Assembly: GCA_036867785.1 (NCBI GenBank)
Contig: CP145421.1
Location: 124,001 to 188,000 of the forward strand
DNA length: 64,000 bases
Source of the DNA: Plasmodiophora brassicae
Lineage: Eukaryota; Endomyxa: Phytomyxea; Phytomyxea; Plasmodiophorida
Direction: 5' to 3'
Notes under the pieces: model-generated
What the model was told of the DNA's origin: nothing
Database searches by the model: none
What the model saw: only the letters and a program-made list of their open reading frames with translations
Shown here: piece by piece, positions 38,657-48,112 of the stretch
How the letters are laid out: each line of letters opens with the position of its first letter
Position numbering within the stretch: position 1 is the stretch's first letter
Translations under genes and position numbers: made by a program

Positions 38657-39941
38657 ATGTCCATCAGCAATCGCGTTCGACCCAGCGGTACGACAGCCAC
38701 GTCCCTGATCCTGGTCGCCGGCCTCTTCGCTGGGATCCTGGATGTCGCCATGGGGCTCCCTCCACACGGCACCGGTGACGACATTGCCGCCACACGTCCG
38801 GGCGACACGGATGGCGACATTGCTTCCGCTGCTTCAAACATGAACGACTGGGGCACGATCGCTGCTATGCGCTGGCGCCAGCGCTCAATGCCGGATCAGT
38901 TCCAACAGGCCGTCGGTCGCGTTCCAGGCATGGTACGGCTCATGCAAGTTATGACTACCCGGCACCGACGTCGCGATATAGTTAAGAACATTCGCCGCCA
39001 CCTCGTTACCGGTTCCGGTCCACACACCATCGCGTACCTGACGTGCGAGGCGGAATGGAACGAACGTCAATCGTTGTTGCATTGGGCCGCGTTTTACGGA
39101 GAGAAAGAGGTTGCCGAGTTCGTGCTAAGTGCCCCGGGAGTTGTCGTCAATGCGGTCGGGGCGAACCGATTGCGGAGTAGGCCTCTGCATCTGGCCTATT
39201 GTCAAGTTGATGCTGGCTGCACCGGGAATCGACGTTAATGCACGCGATGATGATCTGAGATCGCCACTGCACTTGGCCGTGATAAGTGACAAGCCAAAGG
39301 TGGTCAGAATCCTGGCGAGTACCACTGGGGTGGACATCAACGGCCTCGACTCGAACGGGAAAACCCCTCTGGAGTGCGCGATAGACGGTTGGGATGCGCA
39401 TCCCACCCATCGACGTCTCTACTCCATCGTGGCCCTGCTCAAGGCCGGCGGCCGTCTTGGTACAAATGACTACACGGTGCTGTACTGGGCCGTGAAGAAC
39501 AACAGTACACACGTTGCTAAGATGTTGCTCAAGCAGCCATGGATCGATGTCAACGCTGGAGGTCGACGCGTGCCGACACCACTGTACCAGGCCGTGGAGA
39601 CGCAAAACTCTTACATGGTCAAGATGTTGCTCAAGCACCCGAAGATTGATGCAAACCGTGGCAATCCTTTATTGCTGGCCGTCAAGGACGGCACCCTTCA
39701 GATCGCTGTCATGCTCGTCAAGTGCCCGACGCTCGACGTCACATGCCAAGCGTTCCGCAAGGCGCTGGACATGGCCAGGAAACGCCAATATACAGACCTC
39801 GTCTCGTTGATGAATGAGCTCTGGAGCGACGTCGACATTGACGGTCCCATCTCCATGCCTGCGGCTCTGAAGACCTTCTTCAAGAACCCGTGTATCACGA
39901 GCTTGAACTGTGTGCCAAATGTGCACCTTCGTACGCGCTGA
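38657..39941 (+). pseudogene. Secreted ankyrin-repeat protein 1, frameshifted
   Basis: Start chosen at MSISNRVRPSG (38657), matching the start of paralogues 2 and 3; a hydrophobic signal segment (TSLILVAGLFAGILDVAMG) follows. Ankyrin repeats are clear (SLLHWAAFYGEKEVAEFV, SPLHLAVISDKPKVVRIL, TVLYWAVKNNSTHVAKML). In repeat 2 about 20 bp are missing relative to paralogues at about 39197, so the frame changes between RPLHLA and IVKLMLAAPGIDVNARD. The C-terminus has the family tail FFKNPCITSLNC. Ankyrin repeats bind proteins; with a signal peptide the product would act outside the cell. First member of a tandem array in one orientation. Confidence 0.75.
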
Positions 39942-40531
39942 CCGCTGTCGCATCCGGAACGTATGGCCACTTTTGCATTACAGACTTTGGTGATTTGCTT
40001 GTGCGCTGCCCGTCAATTATTGACCCGCTGTACCATCGTAGTTCATATTTAGGATCAGGTATGTCCAGAACCTCAAAAGGCTATGTAGATCTGTAGTACT
40101 GTTGCCTAGTGGGCGTTGTACATCCGGTGTGTTTCCAACGACATCGTTTGGGGGAAGGAGCGCGAAGCAGATCATGGGGAATCGGACTCGGAGGTTGTGC
40201 AAGGCGGTAATATGAGCACGATCATCTGCCACGAGAGAACAGGAGGTGGGGTGGGTGGGGTGGGGGGGGGTAGCAGCGCGCATATACATGTCGCGTTTCG
40301 TAGCGATAGCGGCATGAGAGCCGTATAGACAGACGGCGGCCTGGACGCCTGGATGTCACCAGCGCTGCGGAGTCCGCCGCGCATCCGCAATCCCGGCCGG
40401 TCAAGACGCGCAGTTTTGAAGACCGAGCGGGATTCCGTCCCCGGTGCAGTGAGTGCGGATTGCGGGTTCTGCCGTTCTGGCCAGACTGCTTTTTGTCATC
40501 GGTGTCGTCGATCTCCCAGCGTTCGGCATCA
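39942..40531. other. Intergenic, ankyrin array
   Basis: No gene. Contains a G-run (GGGTGGGGTGGGGGGGG near 40255). The final ~100 bp resemble the leaders of other array members only weakly. Confidence 0.4.
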
Positions 40532-41237
40532 ATGTCCATCAACAATCGCAACCGGCCAAGCGGAATGCCAGCGTTTTCCCTGATCCTGGTCGCCGGCGTC
40601 ATTCTCGCTGGTATCATTGACTGTGTCATGGCCGATGGTGACGACTTCGCGACCTCGAAGATCAAAGAGTTAAACCAGGCCGTGCGCGGTCACAAGCTCA
40701 ACAAGGTCAAAACTCTGGTGCAATCCAATGGTATGGACGTCGTCAACGGCGTCGACAGGGACGGGAAAACACCTTTGCAGAATGCGCTGGAGGTTTGGAA
40801 TGTGTGCCAGACTTCTGTAACTCGTTCCATCGTCAGGGCTCTGATCAACGCTGGCGCCGGTGTTGGGGCGGAAGGACGAACGCCGGCACTGTACTGGGCC
40901 GTGGATAACGACTTTCGAGACATGATCGATATGCTGCTACACGTCCGGCCTGGAGTCGACGTCAATATCGGCGCATCGACACGAAGTCGTTAAGCTGCTG
41001 GTGGAGGCGCACGGGATCAATGTCAATTCGGACAACCCGTTACTGTCGGCAATCCGGAATGGCGACCTGGAGATCGCTGCGACTCTCGCCAATTCCCCGA
41101 GGCTCGACGTCACTTCCAAAGGGTTCCAGGAGGCGTTGCGGTTTGCTCAATGGCGAGCTGTGAATAGCGACGAGGGCCGTGGCTATTCACAGCTCGGGTC
41201 CATGATGGTTGACAGAGCCGAACGTGCCGCGACGTGA
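40532..41237 (+). pseudogene. Secreted ankyrin-repeat protein 2, shortened and frameshifted
   Basis: Begins MSINNRNRPSGMPAFSLILV at 40532 with a signal segment ending VILAGIIDCVMA. The first ankyrin repeats of the family are missing; the protein goes straight to VKTLVQSNGMDVVNGVD and GKTPLQNALEVW. After RPGVDVNIG the frame changes (near 40965-40990) to HEVVKLLVEAHGINVN. The family tail (NPC...C) is absent: the end is replaced by a segment containing a perfect 14-bp inverted repeat. Likely a pseudogene. Confidence 0.7.
41157..41196. repeat. Short perfect inverted repeat in ankyrin gene 2
   Basis: GAGCTGTGAATAGC and its complement GCTATTCACAGCTC are separated by 13 nt, in the stretch where other family members encode the C-terminal tail. 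Confidence 0.8.
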
Positions 41238-41690
41238 TGTTTCTGCTTTTGATCGGCGGACTGTACCAGACCGCAAATCGACCTTCATTGATCATTTCGC
41301 TACACATGTGTAACGAACAATCGTCCCTGCGGTGCTTCTCGTAGTACTATGAGCTAGGCTTTCTTTGTTTTTCCGCCGCCTTCCGACTAGGAAAGCGTCG
41401 CCGTACGTCGAAACCACGCCGCACTGTCAGTGGATCACATAGGATACATATTGCGATAGGTCACAAGCAGCAGACCGGCGACAAGTTGGATGCAGAAAGA
41501 CGTTGTATCCCAGTATTTCTATATCCGGTTGGTATGTACGTACCTTACCTGTGCCAGCAAGTCCGAGAGGAATCCACTGCGGGCGCCGTGCGAGCGCGCA
41601 GCTAGGGCAGCAGACCAGTTCCCCAGTATATTCCGAGCGAGATCGACATCTTCGGCTCAGCTGCTCATCAACGTACCGAGGTCGGATACA

Positions 41691-42914
41691 ATGTCCATCA
41701 GCAATCGCCTTGGATCCCATCGTATGCCGGTGGTTGCGCTGCTGATCCTGACAGCCACCCTTCTCGCCGGTCGCATCCTGCAGGCTGCTGACGTGGCGAT
41801 CGTTCCGGGCGACACCCGCGGCATACCACGCAACCAATGGCCTGCGATCGCAGCCTTGCGTGGCCAGCCCGCATTCATGTCGGCTGTCGACAGCGCTCCC
41901 GGCCTGGCACGCCTCAAGTGGATCGCCCACGACAAGATGAGGAAGGAGATCGTCACTCAACTTCATGAACACCTCTTTACCGGAAAAGCACAGGACAGCG
42001 AAGTCGCCCACCTGATCGGCAAAGAACAATGGGACACACGTCAGACGCTGCTGCACTGGGCCGCAAGCGAAGGCGAGACCGAGATTGTCCAGTTCCTGCT
42101 GAGTGCTCCGGGTGTCACTGCCAATGTGGTTGATGGCACCCATGGGCGGGCGCCATTGCACTGTGCCTCTCGTCAGGGGCAGCGTCCCACTATGGAGTTG
42201 CTGTTGGCGGCTCGGGGCATCCAAGTCAATGCACGCGACTGGAAGCAGAGGACGCCACTGCATTTAGCCGTGATCTCCGGGCAGGACGACGCCGTCATGG
42301 CCTTGGTGAACGCCGACAGCATTGACGTCACAGCCGTCGACGAGGACGGGAAGAGCCCTCTGCAGCACGCGATGGAAGGCTGGCGCCGTGCGAAACCGTC
42401 TTCTGCGCGCCAGCACATCATCAAGGTCCTGATCCGTTTCGGCGCCGGGTTCGGCCCGATGTCAGACGTCACGCCGTTGTACTGGGCCGTGCATCACGAC
42501 CATTCTGACATCGTCGAGCTGCTGCTCAAGATGGAAGGAGTCGATGTCAACGAGGGCGGCGGCAATCAGCCCCTGTGCGAGGCCGTGATGCAAGACCGAC
42601 CTCACCTGGTTACGATGCTGCTGGAGCACGAGAACATTGATGTCAATGCTGGCCACCCGTTGCTGCTTGCCGTCCAGATACGCCACCTTCGAATCGCTAG
42701 GATGCTCGCCCAGCACCCGAGGCTGGATGTCACTTCGCAAGGTTTCCAGCAGGCACTGCAGATGGCCGAGAGGTACGGTTATACGCAACTCGTGTCCTTG
42801 ATGAATGACCGCTGCAGCCGCCGTAAACTGTCGCGTTCCCTGACGTCGGGACTCTTCAAGAACCCATGTTTCTCGATGGACAGCGTCCACGATGTTCATC
42901 GCCCTGCGCAGTAA
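41691..42914 (+). CDS. Secreted ankyrin-repeat protein 3 (intact, 407 residues)
   Basis: From MSISNRLGSHRMPV at 41691; signal segment VVALLILTATLLAGRILQAAD. After about 100 residues of family-specific sequence come roughly eight ankyrin units (TLLHWAASEGETEIVQFLL, TPLHLAVISGQDDAVMAL, TPLYWAVHHDHSDIVELL, LLLAVQIRHLRIARML), then LDVTSQGFQQALQMA and the tail LFKNPCFSMDS ending DVHRPAQ. No transmembrane helix after the signal. Uninterrupted, so the best candidate for the functional prototype. An earlier in-frame ATG at 41490 adds an unlikely 67-residue leader. Such proteins in parasitic protists are often host-directed, but that is inference here. Confidence 0.85.
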   Translation: MSISNRLGSHRMPVVALLILTATLLAGRILQAADVAIVPGDTRGIPRNQWPAIAALRGQPAFMSAVDSAPGLARLKWIAHDKMRKEIVTQLHEHLFTGKAQDSEVAHLIGKEQWDTRQTLLHWAASEGETEIVQFLLSAPGVTANVVDGTHGRAPLHCASRQGQRPTMELLLAARGIQVNARDWKQRTPLHLAVISGQDDAVMALVNADSIDVTAVDEDGKSPLQHAMEGWRRAKPSSARQHIIKVLIRFGAGFGPMSDVTPLYWAVHHDHSDIVELLLKMEGVDVNEGGGNQPLCEAVMQDRPHLVTMLLEHENIDVNAGHPLLLAVQIRHLRIARMLAQHPRLDVTSQGFQQALQMAERYGYTQLVSLMNDRCSRRKLSRSLTSGLFKNPCFSMDSVHDVHRPAQ

Positions 42915-43545
42915 AGTCGCATATGCCTTTCAGGAGTGACCTTGCCGCCGTAGTATGGTCAGGGAGATGAGAAACACGGGTGCTGGTGTAGAGACAGCGG
43001 CTGGAGCTGCGCACGTAACCGTCGATCAGCGTCTCTGCTGTTACCGACGCTAACAAAATGGGACGCCACCTGACAACGCGTTGACGTCGGACGTGCCGCC
43101 AGCACCGGTACCAATTCCGAATCGTCCGGTTCACATCGAGGCGATTCTACTTTTTAATTGCGTTCAGCACAGGGTGCGGCAGCAATCAATTACCCATTTA
43201 TGCATGCTGAAAGCGAGGTTGATTACGTCAACTCGTTTGCGGCATTCCGAAATCGGCAAATACCGTCACCGACTGATCAATCGACCTGGCGAGGCCATGA
43301 TCAATGTTTGTGCAACCCACTGTATCTGACGGTGTCCTGCAGTGCTGGATGGTACAACGAGCGCGCCCCGGGGAAAGTCCGGGGCGGCATCCGCAAGACG
43401 CAGCCCGCAAGACCACGGGTCAAGGCGCGCAGTTCCGAGAAAGCGCGGAGCCCCTGCCGGGCTGCATGCAGCTGGTCCGTCTCGCAGCGTCCGCACCAGA
43501 CCGGAAAACGTGTCGGAACAACTCAGCCGTTCGTCATCAACATTA
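42915..43545. other. Intergenic, ankyrin array
   Basis: No gene recognised. The segment upstream of 43546 shows codon-like structure only as an extension of the next frame and is probably leader. Confidence 0.4.
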
Positions 43546-44796
43546 ATGCGGCTTATGAGCACCCGGAAGGGAACACATGTCATGCCGCTAGCCGCGTCGC
43601 TGCTGATCCTGACCGTCGTTCTCCCTGGCATCCTGGATGTCGTCAGGGCGCACCCATCGGACGAAGATATCGCTGGTGGCAGTATCGAAGCCACAACCAT
43701 CAACAACTGGGACGACATCGCTTCCTATCGTACTGTGCTACCGGAGCAGTCCTTTCTGCGCCTCGTCTACAGCGCTCCTGGCCTGGTCAGACTCGCGCAA
43801 CTGGCGACTACCAACGAAAGGCAGGTCATCTTGGAGGGACTTCGTGAGAGCCTGCTCTATGGATATCACAGTATCGGGAGCTGGGCCTGTGAGAAGCAGT
43901 GGGACAAAGGTCAGACGCTTCTGCAGTGGGCCTCTTTTCATGGAGAGACGGCTATTGTGGAGCTCCTGCTGAGTGCCCCAGGAATTAACGTCCATGTGGC
44001 GGATTGGACACTGCATCGGACGCCGTTGCACTGGGCATCGTACCGAGGACAGCCTGCCATTGTCAAGATGCTGTTGGCGGCTAGCGGTATGGACGTCAAC
44101 GCACGCGACTACGAGCACAAGACGCCGCTGCATTTGGGAGTGGAGAACACTGACGCCAAAGTCGTCAATTTGCTCGTGCAAGACGCTCGCACGGACATCA
44201 ACACCGTCGACCAGGACGGGAAGACACCTTTGCAGTACGCCATTGAGAGTTGGCGGTCTGCAGACGCGTATTCCGGGAGTACACGTCAACTTCGTCGCGT
44301 CATCAAGGCGCTGATCGGTGCCGGTGCCATCGACGTCGGAACGGCACGGTACACGGCATTGTACTGGGCCGTGGACAATGGCCTGCAGGATATCGTCAAG
44401 CTGCTGCTCCAAAAGGGAGTCGACGCCAACCACGGTGGACCTTCTCGTTCAACGCCGTTATGCAAGGCTGTCAAGAAAGACCTCCATCACATTGTCAAGA
44501 CGCTGCTGCGGCACCAGGGAACCGATGTCAACGTTGGGAACCCGTTGCTACTGGCCGTCCAGAAGGGTCACTGGGCAATTGCTGAGATGCTGGTCAAGCG
44601 CGTCGATATCGATGTCACTTCGCAAGGGGTCCGCGACGCGATGCAGTTAGCCAAACTATGTGGCCATTCACAGCTGAAGTCGTTGCTAGAGACCGGGCGG
44701 AGCGCTGGTCGTCGCCCGAGGAAGGGACTCTTTGGGAACCCATGCCTCTCGATGGACTGCTTCGATCCCGATGCTCACATTCGCCCTTCGCACTAA
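43546..44796 (+). CDS. Secreted ankyrin-repeat protein 4 (intact, 416 residues)
   Basis: Start at MRLMSTRKG (43546), aligned to the starts of the paralogues; signal segment LAASLLILTVVLPGILDVV. Ankyrin units include TLLQWASFHGETAIVELLL, TPLHWASYRGQPAIVKMLL, TPLHLGVENTDAKVVNLL and TALYWAVDNGLQDIVKLL. It ends with DVTSQGVRDAMQLAKLCG and the tail GLFGNPCLSMDC followed by DAHIRPSH. Uninterrupted. Same orientation and domain order as gene 3, consistent with tandem duplication. Confidence 0.85.
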   Translation: MRLMSTRKGTHVMPLAASLLILTVVLPGILDVVRAHPSDEDIAGGSIEATTINNWDDIASYRTVLPEQSFLRLVYSAPGLVRLAQLATTNERQVILEGLRESLLYGYHSIGSWACEKQWDKGQTLLQWASFHGETAIVELLLSAPGINVHVADWTLHRTPLHWASYRGQPAIVKMLLAASGMDVNARDYEHKTPLHLGVENTDAKVVNLLVQDARTDINTVDQDGKTPLQYAIESWRSADAYSGSTRQLRRVIKALIGAGAIDVGTARYTALYWAVDNGLQDIVKLLLQKGVDANHGGPSRSTPLCKAVKKDLHHIVKTLLRHQGTDVNVGNPLLLAVQKGHWAIAEMLVKRVDIDVTSQGVRDAMQLAKLCGHSQLKSLLETGRSAGRRPRKGLFGNPCLSMDCFDPDAHIRPSH

Positions 44797-45605
44797 ACAT
44801 CGATGCCCTTTGACTGCTTGACAGCCTGCATTAGAAACCTCCAGCCTTACTGTTGACATGCGCAGATAGCAACCTGCATATGATCAGGCATGTACTGGAC
44901 AAGCGACATGGAGAGACCGGTCGAGACGTCGGGGCTGCAGTGACAAACTACATGCGAGCAATAACGTGTCTCACGATTTGTGATCCAGCTATAACTGTTC
45001 TCCAGGGCAGCCAGCAACAAACCCTTCCGAAACGCCAGAGAAGCCGACGCCAACGAAGGGAGGGCATGCAAGCCCATCACACCACGACCGCGCGCGGTAT
45101 CATGTAGCCGGCTCGTCACCGTTCACCCTCGTTCTGCGGAATCTGACATCGCAGTATCGGCGTTAAAACGGCATTGCGCAGGGGGTTCGTCATTTCGTGC
45201 TATCGGTCTGTCCCTCGTTTGTGTACGCGACCGTACGGATGGAGCCACGACCAGTGTGGCCGGGGTTCTGATCACGCGCCTTCCCGATTCACAATATTGG
45301 TCGCTTCGACGATGCCTGCAAGTGTTGTTCGTTCCGTACGTATCCGGCGCTGGTGGAGATGGGCGGATAACGCGTCGTACGCCTCTGCCCCGATATACGG
45401 GGGCGCCTTAAGGTAACACTTAAGAGGTCCGTGGCGGCGTCCACGTCGGAGCAGTTCAGGAACGTGCGGCGCACATCCCCGCGACGAGGTGCCACCTCAG
45501 AGGAACCATTACAGTTATCTGTCGGCGTTGGGCATATCGGCAACGCCACCTGAAGCGCGCGTGACTGGACCGCACTCATCTGGAACGGGCACAACGTGCG
45601 CCAAT
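44797..45605. other. Intergenic, ankyrin array
   Basis: About 800 bp without a supportable gene. Confidence 0.4.
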
Positions 45606-46685
45606 ATGTTCATCGGCAATCGCGAGCGATCCAGTGGTATGCCCCAGCTAGCGTCGACGTCGCTGATCCTGATCGCCGGCGTGCTCGCCGTGGTCCATCT
45701 GCCTGCCGTCAGGGCGTATCCTTCTGACGATGATGGCGACGGGAATTCGTACCAGCCTGGGCAGCAATCGTCGCAGGCGATCGTCGACGGCATGGCGCGC
45801 CTCAAAGAGGTTGCAAGTCATAGCCAGGAAAGGCTGGAAACCTTCCAGACACTCCATCGCCGGCTGCGCTCAAACAACGTCGCCTTCATCAACTTGGAGT
45901 CATGGGGCAATGGTCAACCGCTGCTGCACTGGGCCGCATACCATGGAGAGGCACAGATTGTCACGTTTCTGCTGAGCCTCCCCAGTATTAACGTCAATGC
46001 GGTGGCGGGAACTTCGGCACATACGCCGCTGCATTGGGCCGCGCTTCGAGGGCAGCCTGCCATCGTCCGGTTGCTGCTGGCCGCTCCTGACATCAACGTC
46101 AATGCACGCGACGCGACGCAGAAGACGCCGCTGCATCTGGCCGTGAACAACGTACAGGTCGAGGTCGTCTCCGTGATGGTTGGAGCCCCTGGTATTAAAG
46201 TCAATGCCATCGACGGGAAGGGGTGGACGCCGCTGCAGTACGCGATCGGCGGTTGGCGCAGGTACGCGTCGGATGAGCTGCGCGTTATCATCGAGACGCT
46301 GGTCGGCACGCGCGGCGACGTCAGCAAGAATGTCGACTACACGCCACTGCTATGGGCCGTGTTTTACAACCTTCCGGCCATGGTCCACCTGATGCTCGAC
46401 ATGGGCCACATCGATGTCAACGCTGGCAACCCATTGCTGCTCGCCGTCAGCGCAGACCGTTTCGATATCGCGAAGATGCTCGTCGAGTCGCCCGGGCTCA
46501 AGGTCGACACGTCCGCGTTCGACAAGGCGCTTAAGGTGGTCACGACGCGGCCGGACTGCTCAGAGGTCGCGGATCTGATGCGGAGCAAGGCCGGGCGCGC
46601 CAGGCGCTCCACGTCGAGGCGTTTCAAAGGCTCGTCGTGCATCGGCATGGACTGCATCCCCGATGCTCACCGCTCGTCGCGCTGA
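45606..46685 (+). CDS. Secreted ankyrin-repeat protein 5 (intact, 359 residues)
   Basis: Start MFIGNRERSSGMPQ at 45606; signal segment STSLILIAGVLAVVHLPAVRA. The region before the repeats is shorter than in genes 3 and 4. Repeats include PLLHWAAYHGEAQIVTFL, TPLHWAALRGQPAIVRLL, TPLHLAVNNVQVEVVSVM and TPLLWAVFYNLPAMVHLM, then LKVDTSAFDKALKVV. The tail FKGSSCIGMDC and DAHRSSR keeps the Met-Asp-Cys and Asp-Ala-His of the family but has lost the Asn-Pro. Last member of the array. Confidence 0.85.
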   Translation: MFIGNRERSSGMPQLASTSLILIAGVLAVVHLPAVRAYPSDDDGDGNSYQPGQQSSQAIVDGMARLKEVASHSQERLETFQTLHRRLRSNNVAFINLESWGNGQPLLHWAAYHGEAQIVTFLLSLPSINVNAVAGTSAHTPLHWAALRGQPAIVRLLLAAPDINVNARDATQKTPLHLAVNNVQVEVVSVMVGAPGIKVNAIDGKGWTPLQYAIGGWRRYASDELRVIIETLVGTRGDVSKNVDYTPLLWAVFYNLPAMVHLMLDMGHIDVNAGNPLLLAVSADRFDIAKMLVESPGLKVDTSAFDKALKVVTTRPDCSEVADLMRSKAGRARRSTSRRFKGSSCIGMDCIPDAHRSSR

Positions 46686-46882
46686 ACCCCGTTCTGGGTC
46701 TGCACACGAATGTCCGCGACTGCAGCGCCGGACGTCGTGCGCGAATTATAAACGGTAACTGGGGAACTACCTATCCCACTTCGGCAAGTCCGCGCCGCCG
46801 GCCACACCACCATGTGAGTGTGCCCCGGGCCCGGGGGCCTCCCCAACGCTCCAATTAGGAGTCGGTCCGTCGCGCGACCGTC

Positions 46883-48032
46883 ATGTCGGCGCTGCGCCGG
46901 CATCTGTACCCGGCCATTGAGCCGTACGCGACGTACCGGCTGCCGGTCTCGCCCGTGCACACGCTGTACGTCGAGGAATGCGGTCGACGCGACGGGCAGC
47001 CCGTCGTCGTCCTGCACGGCGGCCCCGGTGGCGGCCTGCAGCCGTACTACCGGCAGTTCTTCGACCCGTCCCACTACCGGATCGTCCTGTTCGACCAACG
47101 GTACACCCGCGGGTCCCTCCCTCTCTGCTGCAACGGCGCGCTCGTTGAACAATGCGGCGCAGCGGAAGTGGGAAAAGCACGCCGCACGCCGACCTGCGGG
47201 ACAACACGACCTGGGCCTGCGTCGACGATATCGAGCGCATCCGGGCGCATCTGCAGATCGACAAGTGGATGGTGTTCGGCGGCAGCTGGGGGTCCACCCT
47301 CGCCCTGGCCTATGCCGAATCGCACCCTGGTCGCGTCACCGCCATGGTCCTCCGGGGCATCTTCACGTTGCGACGCTCGGAGCTCCTCTGGTTCTACCGT
47401 ACGCCGCGACACGTCCAACCGTCACGTTGCGTCCTGAATCGTCGTTGCGCAGAGGAGGGCGCCAGCCACATGTTCCCGGAGGCGTTCGACGCGTTCGCCA
47501 GCGAGATCCCCGCTGTGGAGCGCTGCGACCTGATCGGCGCCTATCATCGGCGGCTGACGGGCGACGACGAACACGTTCGCCAGCGAGCCGCCCGCGCGTG
47601 GACCACTTACGAGATGGCGACGAGTCGCCTCCTGCCCGACCCCGACTATGTCCAACGCGGCAGCAACGATGCGTTCGCCCTGCAATTCGCGGTACGCCGC
47701 GCCTGGCCCATCCGTTCTTGTGTTCGCGCCCGCTTACGATCGTTGTCCAGCGCATCGAAAGCCATTTCTTCGTGCACGGCGGGTGGTTCGAATCGGACGG
47801 GCAGCTGATCGACCGGGCGGGCCTGCTGAAGGACGTCCCCGGCATTATCGTGCAAGGGCGCTACGACGTCGTCTGCCCTGCACGATCCGCCTGGCAGCTA
47901 TCGCGCGCCTGGCCCGCCTCCCGACTCGTCATCGTCCCCGATGCGGGGCACACCGCCAAGGAGCCCGGCATCATCCACGAGCTCGTCGAGGCCACCGACC
48001 ATTTCCGGCACCATCGCAGCGCCTGCCCTTGA
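46883..48032 (+). CDS. Proline iminopeptidase (alpha/beta hydrolase)
   Basis: Four exons, 46883-47100, 47163-47398, 47453-47691 and 47751-48032, give 324 residues, the usual family size. Introns are 62, 54 and 59 nt, each GTAC...CAG. The oxyanion motif HGGPGGG lies near residue 47. GGSWGS carries the nucleophile serine, GRYDVVCP the catalytic aspartate and DAGHTA the histidine. FDQRGSGKSTPH forms across intron 1 and EGASHMFPE across intron 2, both family hallmarks, which confirms the splicing. The enzyme removes N-terminal proline from peptides, in the cytosol since no signal peptide is seen. It follows the ankyrin array directly. Confidence 0.93.
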
Positions 48033-48112
48033 CGGCGAACGCGCTACCGACGCTTCCATAAAGACGCTGTGGCGGGGGGTGGTGGCCCGGGACGACCCGC
48101 AGGCATCACGGT

